The notes: a model not told the origin generated them from the letters alone. A stretch of 64,000 nucleotides of DNA from Ceratopteris richardii (GCA_020310875.1 CM035407.1:68665158-68729157), one strand, 5' to 3'. Shown: positions 12,201-26,563, counted from the first letter of the stretch. Translations and numbers: made by a program.

Positions 12201-13020
12201 GAATTTAAGAAGAGCTGAAACATGACTCTTTTTCTACACCTATCTTGAATTTTTTGCATGCAAATAGGGGATTGATGTATGAAGAAAAATTTCGTTTGCA
12301 GAGTGGTTCTTTGTATTGTAATGATCGATTATGCATATCTTCTAAGTCTCCATTGAGAGTTAAAATATTGCATGATTGTCATCATGCACATTTTTTACAC
12401 ATCAAGGTTATTCACGGACCTATGGAAAAATGAAATATTCTTACTTATGGCCATGTATGAAGTGGGATATTAAAAAATAAGTTATTGAATATTTAAAGTG
12501 CCAACATGTGAAATTTGAGTTTAAGAGAATGCCTAGAATGCTTCAACCTTTGGATGTTCCAAATCAAAAGTGGGAGTCTATCTCTATGGAGTTTATCACT
12601 AAATTACCTACAACCAAAAGTAGACATGATACCATATGTGTGGTAGTTGATCGACTTACCAAGATGGCACATTTCTTTCCTATCAAAAAGATTGATACTG
12701 CCTCGATGATGCAAGACTATTTGTAAAAGAAAACTTTCAACTGCATGGAATGCTTAAAAACAAAATTTTTGATAGAGACTCTAGATTCACATCAAACTTT
12801 TGGAAAACAACATTTGAATCGATTGGAACTCAACTTCGTATGGGTACAACTTTCCATCCACAAACTGATGGGAAAACCAAGAGGGTTAATCGCGTACTTG
12901 AAGATATGTTGCATATGTATGTGAATGAAAAGCAATATAATTGGAGTGAATACTTGCTCTTAGTCAAGTATGCATACAATAGTGCATGGGAATCTATAAA
13001 AATGACTCCATTTTAGGCTA
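12201..13020 (+). pseudogene. Chromovirus integrase, decayed
   Basis: An HHCC-type zinc-binding remnant (HDCHHAHF, then a C near 12500) precedes the catalytic core: WESISMEFITKLP (12570-12608), ICVVVDRLTKMAHF (12635-12676), FDRDSRFTSNFWKTTF (12768-12815) and HPQTDGKTKRVNRVLEDML (12856-12912). The catalytic Glu of the usual 'QTERVNR' is Lys here. Two stops and one frameshift separate the pieces. Confidence 0.7.
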
Positions 13021-13626
13021 TCTACGATTATAATTGTTTAACTCCAACTTTTTTTTTTGGTTTTCCAAATCAAGTAGAAGTATCTAAAGAAAGGCTTCAG
13101 AAGATGGATGAAGAACTTGGAAAAATCAAGCAAATATAAACAAAGCTCAGAAAAGACAAAAGAAATTCTTTGATTTGAAGAGAAGACCACTTGAATTTCA
13201 AACATATGACATGGTATTTCTGAAAGTCAATCCTCACCGATCTAACTTATCGCTAGGGAAGGATCATAGACTTTTTGAAGGATACACAGGGCCTTTTAAA
13301 GTTTTGAAAAAGATTGGATCTTTTGCTTATTTGTTGAAATAGCTTGAAGATTTAAATGTGCATCATGTATTTCATTTTATCTTACTTGAAAGATATGTAC
13401 CTAATGTTCCTCAAATTTTGCAAGACAATTATAAGTTGAAAGATGATGGCTCTTTTGAGCTTTGACCTAAAATATTATTGGATAGGAAAGAAATATTACT
13501 TAGAAATAGATCTATAGTAGAGATTTTGGTGAAATAACACACATCTAGTTGAAGATTCTACTTGGGTGAATTTAGATTATTTTTTGGGGCATTATCCTTT
13601 TTTCCAACTCTAAGGAAAGAGTTCTT
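13021..13626 (+). pseudogene. Integrase C-terminus and chromodomain, decayed
   Basis: Across two frames the translation shows SNLSLGKDHRLFEGYTGPFK (13235-13296), then LLDRKEILLRNRSIVEILVK at about 13478-13537 and, after a one-base shift, HLVEDSTWVNLDYF near 13545-13585. The last two match the chromodomain found at the end of chromovirus integrases ('R.....VKW.....EATWE'). The chromodomain is known to guide insertion to heterochromatin. Confidence 0.6.
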
Positions 13627-13640
13627 AAAAGGGGGGAGAG
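13627..13640 (+). other. Polypurine tract of the chromovirus
   Basis: AAAAGGGGGGAGAG sits one base before a TGTACTAGG start, the typical chromovirus PPT/LTR junction. Confidence 0.7.
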
Positions 13641-13641
13641 T

Positions 13642-14061
13642 TGTACTAGGTCTTTCAATCGTGAAATAATTGATTTTGAACTTTTCAAATGACATTGTGG
13701 GGATAATGCTTAGAATGAATGATTAGGTCATTTTATGCATGTAATTAAAAATTAGGGATGACAAGTTTTATATTCTCTCTCTAAAACTTATCAACATCAT
13801 GTTTCCCAATTGAAAATTGAAGGTGAAGATGAAAGAATTAAGAAAAATGTTGTATGAGAGAAAAGTAGAGCATACATAAGAGAATAAAAGTGTCTCTATA
13901 AAATTTTTGTGAATCATGTTTTAAGTACCTCGTTTAAAGATCTACATTTAGTTCCTTGTAAGAAAATACCTTGATTTTATTCTCGCTCTAGAATTTTTAA
14001 ACATGCAAGGCTCAAAAGTAATAGTTGGTGGTAGATTTGGACCTAGGTAATCTCTAATACT
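13642..14061 (+). mobile_element. Chromovirus 3' LTR, left part (split by CACTA)
   Basis: It starts TGTA right after the PPT and continues to the ACT target site at 14059-14061, where a CACTA transposon interrupts it. It would resume at 22053. The TGTA...TACA ends give an LTR of about 670 bp once the transposon and one target copy are subtracted. Confidence 0.6.
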
Positions 14062-14079
14062 CACTACAATATATGAGGG

Positions 14080-14312
14080 GCATACCGACGGTCACACTCG
14101 GCGTCGGTATGGGCGCTGGAAAATGTCACTTAGAGATACGGATGGTCAAGTGACTGTCGGTATGACCGTTTTAAATGGATCATCGGTGTGGCCCGTAGCC
14201 TTCGATATTTGCGTCGGTATATGCGTCGGTATGAGTGTCGGTATAAGCGTCGGTAATTTACTAGAAGTTACTGACGCCCATACCGAAGCATATACCGAGG
14301 CCGAGTTTTAAA
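14080..14312 (+). repeat. CACTA left subterminal repeats
   Basis: About eight copies of GTCGGTAT-like units, first direct and then inverted (CATACCGA). Such arrays are the transposase-binding sites of CACTA elements. Confidence 0.75.
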
Positions 14313-14404
14313 CATACTATGAACCCTAGAGCAAAACTTCACATTTTTTCGTGTGTTTGAGTACTGTTGGTCTTCTGTCGAACTTGCGTGCGCAAACCGA
14401 ATTG

Positions 14405-14724
14405 CGACCTACATTGTCTTGTGCACACACACACACAGATCTCTCTCTCTACACACACACACTCTCTCTCGGCTTAGATCTCACATCTTGGTAAGTGTTG
14501 TGCATATTGTTAGCATTTGTGTTTCTCTATGCTTTAGGTTTTATAATTTCTCTTTTCTTTGATTTTGCAGAAGTTCTTTGGCGTCGATTGTTTGGAATTG
14601 GACAATAGGCGACATACATTACGCTTTGACGACAACGATCCAAAAGAGGGACATACTTGTAAGTGATTGTTTTATTAGAGAGATGAGAGAGAGATGAGAG
14701 AGAGAGAGAGAGAGAAAGAGAGAG

Positions 14725-14766
<42 letters not shown>

Positions 14767-14815
14767 AGAGAGAGAGAGACAGAGAGAGAGAGAGAATGAG
14801 AGAGAGAGAGAAAGT
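14405..14815. repeat. (AC)n/(CT)n and (AG)n microsatellites
   Basis: CA and CT runs at 14423-14472, then ordinary sequence with a possible small exon or UTR, then an almost pure AG tract at 14683-14815. The frames through these tracts are open only because of composition. Confidence 0.9.
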
Positions 14816-14865
14816 GAGAGATAAAGAATAATGAAAGAAAGTAAGATAGAGATAGGAAAATAGAG

Positions 14866-15748
14866 AATACATACACACACATACACACACATTTACACAT
14901 TTACACATGCATACATACACACATACATGTACACACATGCATGCTTACATACACACACCTATACACACATGCATGCTTACATACACACACATATACACAC
15001 ATGCATGCATACACATACATACAAATTTACACACATGCATACATACACACACATGCATACACACATACATACACACACATATATACACACATGCATACAT
15101 ACACACATGCATACATACACATACACACACACATACATACACACACACACATATATACACACATATACACACATGCATGCATACATACACACACATGCAT
15201 GCATACACACATATACACATATACACACATGCATACATACACACACATGCATACACACATACATACACACATACATACACACACACATGCATACACACAT
15301 ACATACACACAAATGAATGCATACATACACACACATACACATACACACACATGTACACACATGTACACACATGTACACACATGCATACATACACACACAT
15401 GTACACATGCATACATACACACACATATATACACACATGCATACATACACACATATACACACATGCATGTATACATACCCACACATGTACACACATGCAT
15501 ACATACACACAAACATGTACACATGCATACATACACACATATATATACACACATGCATACATACACACATACACACATACACACATGCATGTATACATAC
15601 ACACACACATGTACACACATGCATACATACACACACATATGTACATACATACTTATATACTCACACATGCATACATAGACACACATACACACATGCATAC
15701 ATTCACACACACACATACATACACACATGCACACATATACACACACAT
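14866..15748. repeat. (ACACATACAT/GCAT)n minisatellite, about 880 bp
   Basis: Variable-length units built from ACACAC, ACAT and ATGCAT repeat throughout. All frames are open on both strands because the repeat lacks stop codons, so the long open frames here should not be read as genes. Confidence 0.95.
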
Positions 15749-15856
15749 AAGCTAGTGTTTTAATTAAATATATATAATGAAATATATATTTTTTAATTTT
15801 GAAGTTTTTTTTACATCAAATATATAAAAATAGGATTAGGGTTTTTAAGCTATTTA

Positions 15857-17470
<1,614 letters not shown>

Positions 17471-17960
17471 TATATATAATTAAATATATAAAATTAAATA
17501 TATAAAAATAGGATTACCTAAGGAGAAAATATGAATATATAAATAAATATATATAAAAAATAAGATAATTATATACATAAATAAATATAAAAAGAACTAG
17601 TGTTTTAAATAATTTAATTAAATATATAAAATTAAATATATAAAAATAGGATTACGTAAGGAAAAAATATGAATATATAAATAAATATATATATATAATA
17701 GGATAATTATATAGATAAATAAATATAAAAAGAACTAGTGTTTTAAAAAATTTAATTAAATATATATAATTAAGAGAAAAAAATCTGAATAAATAAATAT
17801 ATATATATATAAAATAGGATCAATTAAGAAAAAATCCGAATATATAGATAAAATAGGATAGTTATATAGATTAGGGTTTTAAGTTTTTTTAGGTATTTAA
17901 GTATTTAGGTTTAGTATTTCAGGTTTAAGTCTTTAAGAGTATGATTTTTAGGTTTAATAA
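17471..17960. repeat. AT-rich satellite-like tail
   Basis: Repeated AAATATATAAAATTAAATAT and AAAAATAGGATTA phrases recur about every 150-170 bp (17500, 17640, 17800). It is non-coding. Confidence 0.7.
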
Positions 17961-17996
17961 AAAAACAAATGTTATAAAATGTCCATATTGTAGGAG

Positions 17997-19920
17997 ATGG
18001 CTTCTTTGGATCCTGAAAAGAGAATGGCAATTACTAAGTCCAACGGAAGAGTATCGTTACCAAGAGCTCCTTGGGTGCTTCGCAGGATGGAAGAGCAACA
18101 AGTGAAGAAAACAATTTCAGAGTTTTGAACACCTACTGGATGCATGAGGTGTCTAAAGACTGCTTTCACACGAAATGATGATCTTGCAGGACTCAAGTCT
18201 CATGATTGGCACAAGTTTTTACAGTTTTTATAGTTATTGTAGCGAGGTCGTATGCGAGAGTTGTAGGCCATTACTAAGCCCAACGGAACAGTAGCGTTAC
18301 CAGGAGCTCCTTGGGTGCTTCCCACGATGGAAGAGCAACAAGTGAAGAAAACAATTTCAGAGTTTCGAACCTATTGGATGCATGAGGTGTCTAAAGACTG
18401 CTTTCACACAAAATGACGATCTTGCAAGACTCAAGTCTCATGAATGGCACAAGTTTTTACTGTTTGTGCTCCCTGTAGCCCTAAAAGATTGTCTTTCAGA
18501 GGATGTATGAAGAACCATTTATAAAATTAGTTCGTAAGTATGGTGGATATCTTCTAAAGAGATAAATAGAGATAGCATAGAGAGTGCGAAACTCAATTCT
18601 ATCGAGGTTGTTTGTATGGTAGAGAAATAACTTCCCACAAATATTCTCACTATTCAACTTCATTTACTGGTTCATATGGTAGATGAAGTTGCAATAGTAG
18701 GAACTATCCATAGTCGATGGATGTTCTTCTTAGAGCGCTTTATGAAGACATTAAAAGGGTTTGTTCAATAGAGAGCATGTCCAGAGGGTAGCATGGCAGA
18801 GGGATGGCTTGTACAAGAATCTCTTGTATTCATAACTGAGTTTCTACATATGTCGCATCCCGAAATGCCTCGCTTATGGAGAGATGATGAAGATGTTCGT
18901 CTCATAGGCGATGAACCACAAGGTAAAGGATTGCAAAGAAAAATGGATGCAGCTTTCAGAGAGAAGGCAATGAAGTTTTGCATAGTTAACTCTGAGCCTA
19001 TGCAGAAGTGGTTAGAAAGGTATGAGCTTGCCAAAGAAACTAACGCAAAGGAAAGAGCTCAGTTTCCAAGAAATCGTTCCACTCGATTTTTGCCTCTTCC
19101 AGAAAGTCTTCGACCTCTTCCACCTTTTCCAACGAGCAGATGGCTAGATATAGCGGTTTCACAAGCAAAGGCAGCGGGTGAAGATATCTCTGAAGAAGAA
19201 GAAGAACTCGCAAAAGGATGTGATTGGGAGTATATTAAATACGGTGCACTATGGTCTCATGGACAACACTTTTGAATTGCACGAATCGATCAAAATAGGT
19301 CTACTTTTGATAGTGGAGTGATGGTGAATTTTTTGCAAAAAAGTAGAGCGAGTGCAAGAGATGATAATGCTCTAGAAGGCGAGCTAGATTATTGTGGTGT
19401 GATTCAAGACATCTTGAAACTATCTTTCAGAAAGTTTGATTACTTTGTTTTTTATGTGAAATGGTTCAAAGTAGTCACCTCTGGAAGAAACGCAACAGTG
19501 AGACGGGATAAAAGCGGTTTGCTTCAAATCGACTCCACAAGATTATGGACAGATCAAAGGGATACATTTGTACTTCCCGAACACTGTGAGCAAGTTGTTT
19601 TTATACCAAATTCAAAAGAACCAAAGTGGCTATTTGTTTTACAAGTCGCTCCACGTAGTAGACAAATTTTTGAGAACATAGATGTAGAAGAAAGTCCATC
19701 TCTAGTGGACTCAGAGATTCATTCGATAGTCGAGGAGGAAGAGATCATTGTTCGACAAGAAGAGGTCATTGAAGAAGAGGTCATTGTTCGAGAAGACGAA
19801 GCAATAGACGATGATCGGGAAGAAACCAGCATAGCAAGCGATTTAGAAGCCATCAATATAGAGATAGATATTATCGGTGCATTGGATCTTCAAGAGGATG
19901 CTAGACTAGAGGACTTTTGA
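17997..19920 (+). pseudogene. CACTA transposase C-terminal part (TNP2 end, DUF4218, DUF4216)
   Basis: The start shows the end of a TNP2-type transposase (LPRAPWVL; PTGCMRCLKTAF; LKSHDWHKFL), present twice. DUF4218 follows: HLLVHMVDEVAIVGTIHSRW at about 18661, then ERFMKTLKGF, CPEGSMAEGW and QESLVFITEFL. DUF4216 lies at about 19384-19660 with YCGVIQDILKLSF, YFVFYVKWFKV, FVLPEHCEQVVFI and FVLQVAPRSR. The C-terminus (19700-19910) is Glu-rich. In-frame stops are TAG at 18769 and TGA at 19273; upstream pieces are in other frames. The catalytic core expected before 17997 is absent. The protein would cut and join element ends, but this copy looks non-functional. Confidence 0.75.
18027..18465 (+). 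repeat. Tandem duplication inside the transposase gene
   Basis: About 200 bp from GGCAATTACTAAGTCCAACG (18027) recurs at 18267 with period 240 and few differences. Both copies encode the LPxAPWVL...LKSHxWHKFL block. The second copy reads on into DUF4218; the first is followed by about 40 bp of unrelated spacer. Confidence 0.85.
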
Positions 19921-20017
19921 ATAAAACACTTGTATGTACTAATTTTTGTTTTTTTTTGTTTATTCTCTATATTACTTTTATTATTGCATGCTAATTATTT
20001 GAGTTCTTTTATTACAG
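19921..20017 (+). other. Probable spacer/intron between CACTA genes
   Basis: A T-rich stretch ends in TTTTATTACAG, a good plant 3' splice site, four bases before the ATGATG of the second gene. It may be an intron of a common transcript. Confidence 0.45.
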
Positions 20018-20020
20018 AGC

Positions 20021-21279
20021 ATGATGGGAGACAGTCCTCCAGTCACTCCACATTCCATGATAGAGGAGCAGTTTTTGGAGTTCATCTCTCAGGTTCCTCT
20101 CGTGTATATGGCCGCCGCATCACAATAATGGATCGTTCGTGGTAGCACTCCTCCCGGCCTCACTCCTGGCGGCCTTACTCCTGTCGGCCTCACTCCTGTT
20201 GGCCTCACTCCCGCCGATGTCACTCCCTCCGGTGTCACTCTTGCCGGTGTCACTCCTGCGGGTGGTGCTACTCTCGTAGGAGGTATGTCTCCTAGCTTTG
20301 TGACTCCACCACAACCATCTTTTCAGCCATCTCCTACTGGGTCTACTAGTAGACATGTGCGTTCGACACCTCAGTGCGATACAAGTTCTGGCCCGTCTCG
20401 TAGATTGAGGTCATGCTCTGGAGCAGGAGGTTCTAGGAGTGGATCTACAGGTAGGTCTGGAGGCGGAGGAGGCAGCTATTGTGGAGGTAGTGTGATGAAT
20501 GTTGTGTCACCCGTTTCTACTCCTAGGACGAGTACCTCAGATGTAGGTATGCCACGTAGTACACCACGTGGAACACCACAAACACCTTCACGTGCTCATG
20601 ACCATGATGAATCCAAGGTGTATAGTATCTGAGATGGAGCTCCAATGATGGATGCAACTGGAAAAGCAATGTGTGCACGCATACGACAGCTTTGCTCCAT
20701 CCAGTTTGGACACTCTATCATGCTGAAATGGAGTGAACAGGATAAAGATCGGAAGAATTATATCACATAGACGATTTATCAGGAGTTCCGACCAGCCGAT
20801 GGACAGTCTCTTGTCAGTTCAGAGTGGATTCTGCACACCGCACGTGAGGTTATGTCCCATCGATGATCCGAGGCTCGTGATGCTTTCAGAGCAGGCTTAC
20901 CAAAGCCTAGATGATTAGATGCTGAGGAGTGGGATGTGATTCGTGACGAGCAGTAGCAGACTCCTGTCTGATATCACGAGCAGCGAGATGCCGTAGCCAC
21001 ACGTTTAGATATGGTTGGACCGTCACATTTGGGCAGCGGCGGATATGACATGATGCATCATGAGTTTGTAAGTACCATTTCATTTATTGAATTTATTTGT
21101 GTTAAATTTCTCATGTATGTTCCTCTAATCTTTTGTATATTTGTTTCAGGACCTGGTAATGGGTCGTCCTCCAACACGAACGGAGGAGTCTTACGGATAT
21201 CATCATGGGTTGATTGCACTATTGGAGGACTTGGAGGGACGCGGTGTGGTCGTTTCATGGGAGCATTTGCGATGAGGTA
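20021..21279 (+). pseudogene. CACTA second gene (TNPA / Transposase_24-like), decayed
   Basis: Starts at ATGATG after a splice-acceptor-like TTACAG. The N-terminus is S/T/P-rich and contains tandem LTPxGL units (20150-20280), then a Gly/Ser-rich tract (20420-20490). From about 20640 the translation shows a conserved-looking block: MCARIRQLCSIQFGHSIMLKW and WILHTAREVMSHR, then AEEWDVIRDEQ. This fits the accessory DNA-binding protein of plant CACTA elements, though the assignment rests on position and weak similarity. An intron is supported at 21067-21149 (GTAAGT...TTTGTTTCAG), joining two in-frame coding parts. Stops near 20126, 20630, 20768 and 20866 break the frame. Confidence 0.5.
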
Positions 21280-21642
21280 ATTAATTTATAAACTTGGTTT
21301 TTAATTGTTGTTTGTAATTTTCACGTGAATTTATCTCATTCCATTAACGTTCGTTGTTGCAAGACTGTTGATATGGAACTTTCTTTGCATATGTATGGCA
21401 GTGGAACACCAAAATTTTGTATTTGATTTTCATATGGCAATGCATTTCTTTGCCACATTTTGTAAAAGCGTCATATATGACAGTGGTTTTCCACACTCTT
21501 GTACATGCTTCATTATTGAAATATATAACTTCTTTTGTACATGGTTCATGGTTCATTCTGATTATCTCTTTTGTGTCCAATAATACTCTGTTTCATGAAA
21601 TCATATTTCGGTTGACATTAGAGTACACATCACATGTACTTG

Positions 21643-21731
21643 GTTTTTTTGGGCAGAGTGTATTGTCTTTTGTTAAGCAACATGATGGTAATGTTGCTGT
21701 AGCAAAAGACAACACACTCTGCCCAAAAAAC
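21643..21731. repeat. Long hairpin (39-bp arms, 11-bp loop)
   Basis: GTTTTTTTGGGCAGAGTGTA at 21643 is mirrored by the right arm ending GCCCAAAAAAC at 21731. The arms match over about 39 positions with a few mismatches around loop 21682-21692. It sits just inside the right subterminal repeats of the CACTA element. Confidence 0.9.
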
Positions 21732-21734
21732 TGT

Positions 21735-22044
21735 TTGCAGGTATGGTCATCGGTATACGCGATGGTACTCCCAGTAATGTCATTGGAATAAGCGTCGGTA
21801 CACCCAGTAGGTGACGGTATATGCAATGGTATGCCCAGCAGAGGCCTTGGTATAGGCATCAGTATAGGCATCGGTATGGACGCCAGTATTACCGATGCTT
21901 ATACTGATGCATATACCGACGCATATACAGATGCTTATATCGACGCTTTGGTACCGACGCGCATACCGACCTTTACACTGACGTCGTGGAAAATAAAGAC
22001 GCGTTCATTTCCCTCGGTAAAAACCTCAGTATACCATCGATCTG
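21735..22044 (+). repeat. CACTA right subterminal repeats
   Basis: Many GGTATNNGCGTCGGTAT-type units, first direct (21746-21890) and then inverted (ATACCGACGC, 21890-21975). They mirror the left end. Confidence 0.8.
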
Positions 22045-22052
22045 TTGTAGTG

Positions 22053-22311
22053 ACTATTGTGCAAATCGAAGAGTTGAACATTTTTGTATTTCAAAAGCTT
22101 AAGCTAATTCCTTATTGTTTTATAGGGCTTCAAAAAGTGTAGTTTTTAGGTACTTTAAAAAAAAATTGGGCTTCTCTATTTCTATGTGAATCAGTGATTT
22201 TGAAGCATACGTGTTGTCATGCATACTTACGGATGTCTTTGAATATGTCTTGTTATTGATTTTCTTCTATTTTTGGATAGGTATTGCTAAAGAGAGCACT
22301 TGACTACTACA
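22053..22311 (+). mobile_element. Chromovirus 3' LTR, right part
   Basis: This is the sequence after the CACTA element and its ACT duplication. A plausible LTR end is TACA at 22308-22311, pairing with the TGTA start at 13642. The end position is a guess from the inverted termini; no second LTR is available for comparison. Confidence 0.35.
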
Positions 22312-23147
22312 ATATACATGCCTTTGTGAAAGTTTTTCATGCAACAATGGGAGACGTTACTTTTTGTATACTTGGTGGATCATGCACTTGGGGATGATGA
22401 AATTTGTTTTGAAGGAGATTTTCTGCATCAAGCGGGAAGAGGCCCAAAATAATAGAATAACTTTATGATTGAGACTAAGACTGAGAGTGTGAGTGTGAAT
22501 GAGATTGTGATAGCTCGAGGATGGTCGAGAGGTGAAGGCTTCATCAACAGTCTTTTTTTCAAATCTATTGCATCAATTGATTCAAATCTATAATACAAGA
22601 GCTTCTCTTTCTTTGAGGCATATCTTCTCTACTCTTTTGCATCGGATTTTCTCTTATCTTGTGCAAGTTTTGTTTTTCTCTCCTACTATTCTTGAATGAT
22701 CAGAAGCTTGTGATTACGGATAGCTTGTGATCAAGGAAATGCTACAAATAATGACCTATTACAAGTTGCAACTTGTATTCGGATCCTTGCATACGCTATT
22801 CATTGTCTATAGAACATTGTTGTGCAATCGCATATTGATGCAAAGAAGTTAAATCATAACTTCTTGTGTAATGTATACATGCATATCAACAAAACTCTAC
22901 CTGAAATCATTTTTAAGTTGGGATAACAAAAAAAAAGTTGGAATGATGCATGCTAGTCAGATTGTTGGGATGCTCATCTCTTGAGGTGGAAGTGTGGACC
23001 TTTGCAAACTTATGGACATGCCTATGTGAGTGTGGCCAATTGATCCTTGTAATACCTTTGAGCTATTGAAAGTAGATGCTTTTGGGTCACCCTTTGTTGA
23101 AAGTAGATTCTTTTGGGCAACCCTTTCATGTGATTTTTCGGTAGTCT
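22312..23147. other. No recognisable gene
   Basis: Unassigned sequence. A short direct duplication of GAAAGTAGATKCTTTTGGG occurs at about 23066 and 23099. No coding signature was seen. Confidence 0.4.
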
Positions 23148-23275
23148 AACCTTTGCTTTGTGAGATATGAGAGGTCCCATGGGTACTATGCCCTTCACTT
23201 GTAGAGTTTTTCTTTCAATATGTTCAAGCCCAAGGAGATTAGGCTTTGGACAAACTTTCTCTTAAAAAATAGCAA
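23148..23275 (+). repeat. SINE/LINE 3'-tail fragment
   Basis: GCTTTGTGAGATATGAGAGG, GGTCCCATGGGTACTATGCCC and a final A-rich tail match the 3' half of the SINE and LINE copies in this window. The tRNA-like head is missing. Confidence 0.65.
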
Positions 23276-23868
23276 AGTTAAAACTCTCTAGGTCAACTAA
23301 TAATACCTTGCGTCTCTTGAATGAAGCTATAGGGTTCAATTTGAGGATCGATTCGATCTAAATCTTGATTGTGAGGTATCAAGAAGATCCTTTGGGTGTA
23401 CGGAGTTATTCCTTCAATGATTTTCTATGTACACCAAAAATAGATGGTCAAATCAAACTCCTTTAGAAAAATATAAAAAAAAGGAATTTCCAATCCCATG
23501 AAATCTCGATTTTCTTCAAAAAGACTTTGAAATATCCCAATTTTCTTTCAAAGGAAGGGGTTATTATAGTTTTTGATGGACCCGACAACCAAGTTGGATT
23601 ACTTTCACTAGTCTTTTCTTCATGAATCTCTATTACTTAGGCAACGACTATGATGCCTCAAACAAATGGACGCAATGCTGATTTATACGTACCAATCACC
23701 CAAATAAGACCTACGTTTGGGCATTTTGTCTTCAATAGCCATTTTCACCTGTAACACATGTTTACATTCTTCTTCCCCTATGAAGTGAAAGACTTCACTT
23801 CCGAAATGAACAAGAGACAATAAAGACATCCATCATTTGATAAGCGAGGACATCAATTTTCCATGTCA
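23276..23868. other. No recognisable gene
   Basis: AT-rich unassigned sequence between a SINE/LINE tail and a microsatellite. No motif was seen. Confidence 0.4.
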
Positions 23869-24456
<588 letters not shown>

Positions 24457-25474
24457 TTTATATATGAAAGCATGGGAATTCAGTAGTGGGTACATATTGA
24501 GCATGGAATCTCAATTGTTAACAAGATATTTCTAAATGCATATAGCATTGATATGTAACTATTGGGAATTGTGAGTGGCTCCGAATGTATGAAACTACAT
24601 ACATGCAAAGACTAAATTTCATTGGTTCATTTCCAGAAGGGAAAATTATGGGCCTCAGTTCATATTTAAACTAGTGTCGATGTTACCATTTTTGTCTATT
24701 TATTTTGAATGAGTATTCCTTTTAGTTCCATATCCTCAATTCCATGTTTCAACAATGAACCCAACTAACAATGGACATTTTTCATCTAGGTTGCATCCAT
24801 CATCCATGCCATTTCCTCCTTATGCTAAATGACAATATCAACAACCTATTTCCACTAGTGGTTTTTGAATCATTAATAGGCTCTTGTAGGTTGTAAGCTC
24901 ATGAATTCCTTATTGCTACCCAAGAGAAGTGAAGATAGTAATTTGATATATTTTTGAGACATATAGAGTCATGGTTCGAGACAAATTTTTGAGACAAAGT
25001 TTCTAGAAGGAAAGCTTTCGCCTCATATGATGATGAAAACAATAGGGATGGTCACCGATCCATGGATGCAAAATAGATTCACATGTGAGTGCCAACACAT
25101 GGCCAGCAACTAGCTCAAACATCATGATTGGATTATATTGTTATACCATGTGGCCACACAATGAGGAGATATATAGAGTACTATCCATGCAAGAATAAGA
25201 TATTATTCAATAATTATGACAATGTAAGAAAAAACAAATAATGGCAACGCCAATGCCATGTAGAAGTTACCATAACACACACATATATATATAGGATCAA
25301 GGTAAGAGAGAAAGAGAGATATTTCTAGTGAAAAACACAAGACATATGGTTGTAATGGAAAGTGGATTCAAGATGAATAGAAGATGAACTCAACTCAATT
25401 CAACTCAAACTCATAACTCTAATACAATGCAACTCAAATACTATACAAGAAATAGATGGTTATATTCACCCACG
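24457..25474. other. No recognisable gene
   Basis: Unassigned AT-rich sequence. A short TA run lies near 25284. No domain or clear repeat was recognised. Confidence 0.4.
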
Positions 25475-25704
25475 TGTTGGAGTTTGAGGTCTATGCAAGC
25501 AAGAGAACATCACAAGGAAGAAGAAGAAGCTTGAAGCACAACACATAATACTGAATGTATTACCAAGTGAATGTACAAAAATAAGTGACCCGTTAGGTTT
25601 ATGGGCATATATTCAAGCCGGGGGGAAAACGTTCTAAAGAGGAAAAAAAGTGGCCTTGTGGTCCCAAGTGTGTTCATACACATCACTACTGAATTATTTC
25701 AACA
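25475..25704 (-). mobile_element. Copia 3' LTR (about 230 bp, minus strand)
   Basis: On the minus strand it begins TGTTGAAAT and ends CTCCAACA. It is related to the LTR at 31938-32166, sharing the phrases GTGATGTGTATGAACACACTT and GACCTCAAACTCCAACA. A purine-rich CCCAAGGGAGA precedes its start, and a copia RNase H end lies immediately upstream. Confidence 0.7.
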
Positions 25705-25715
25705 AATCTCCCTTG

Positions 25716-26060
25716 GGAGTGATGTGGTGAACCCGGAGTTGGCACTCATGTGTAAGGAAGTGCCAAGCTGTGGAAAGAGATCAATCCAAAAAAGGAACTA
25801 AACCCAAAGCTTTGTGAAAAGCTTCAAACTTCTCTCGAGGCAGAGGCTTTGTGAAAGGATTTGCAATGTTATCCTATGTGGGCACATATGCCAAACTGAT
25901 CTCTCCAGTAAAGAACCTCTCCCTCACATAATGATGATGCACATCAATGTGCTTTGCGTGAGCATGAAACACAAGTTTCCTTGCAACTACCAATGCATTC
26001 TGACTGTCAGTGATGATGGTGGTGGCACAAGACTCACCAACACCCAAATCAACCAAAAGG
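25716..26060 (-). pseudogene. Copia RNase H C-terminal end
   Basis: Minus-strand translation shows TIITDSQNALVVARKLVFHA, KHIDVHHHYVRERFFTGEI and LAYVPT, followed by the usual ANPFTKPLPREKF tail. This is the standard copia RNase H end, placed directly before the 3' LTR. Everything upstream is missing, so the element is truncated at about 26060. A stop follows the LAYVPT block. Confidence 0.75.
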
Positions 26061-26563
26061 TGTGTGATTCATGTTTAGATTAAATTGGGCATTAAGATTT
26101 TCTTGCAACATCTATAAGTATATGTATTATTGAAATTATATTTTTCATTTTATTTAAGACACTAATCATTAAGATCTTTCATTTGTGTCAATGTAGTGTA
26201 AGGATTATGCTTGTAGACCTACGAAAGCCAAAATTGAATATGCATATTTGGGATATCCTTGATGGATTGAGAGCTTAAACAAACATCCAAATGATTTTGT
26301 CAATATTATTATATTTGATATAGTTTATTTTATTTTGATTGATGTTTTATGTTTTTTATCTATTTATGTTTGATATATGTAATACAGGAGTATTTTTGAG
26401 AGGCCGATATGGATTCTGTGGAGAGACAGACACATGAGGGATGATATTGATTGTCACAGGGTATTGACCCCTCTACCCATGCCTCTTCAGATAAATCATG
26501 GGGATGACTCACATGATTGATATTATTTACATTTGATATATTATATGCATTGATGCTAGACAT
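26061..26563. other. No recognisable gene
   Basis: AT-rich unassigned sequence between a copia remnant and a microsatellite. Confidence 0.4.

Noticed and set aside
14527..14938. Ser/Leu-rich open frames on the minus strand
   Set aside because: They translate an (AG)n tract; three overlapping frames are open at once.
14907..15755. Very long open frames (up to 282 codons) on both strands in the ACACAT array
   Set aside because: The repeat contains no stop codons in most frames; the predicted His/Thr/Tyr or Cys/Val/Met strings are compositional.
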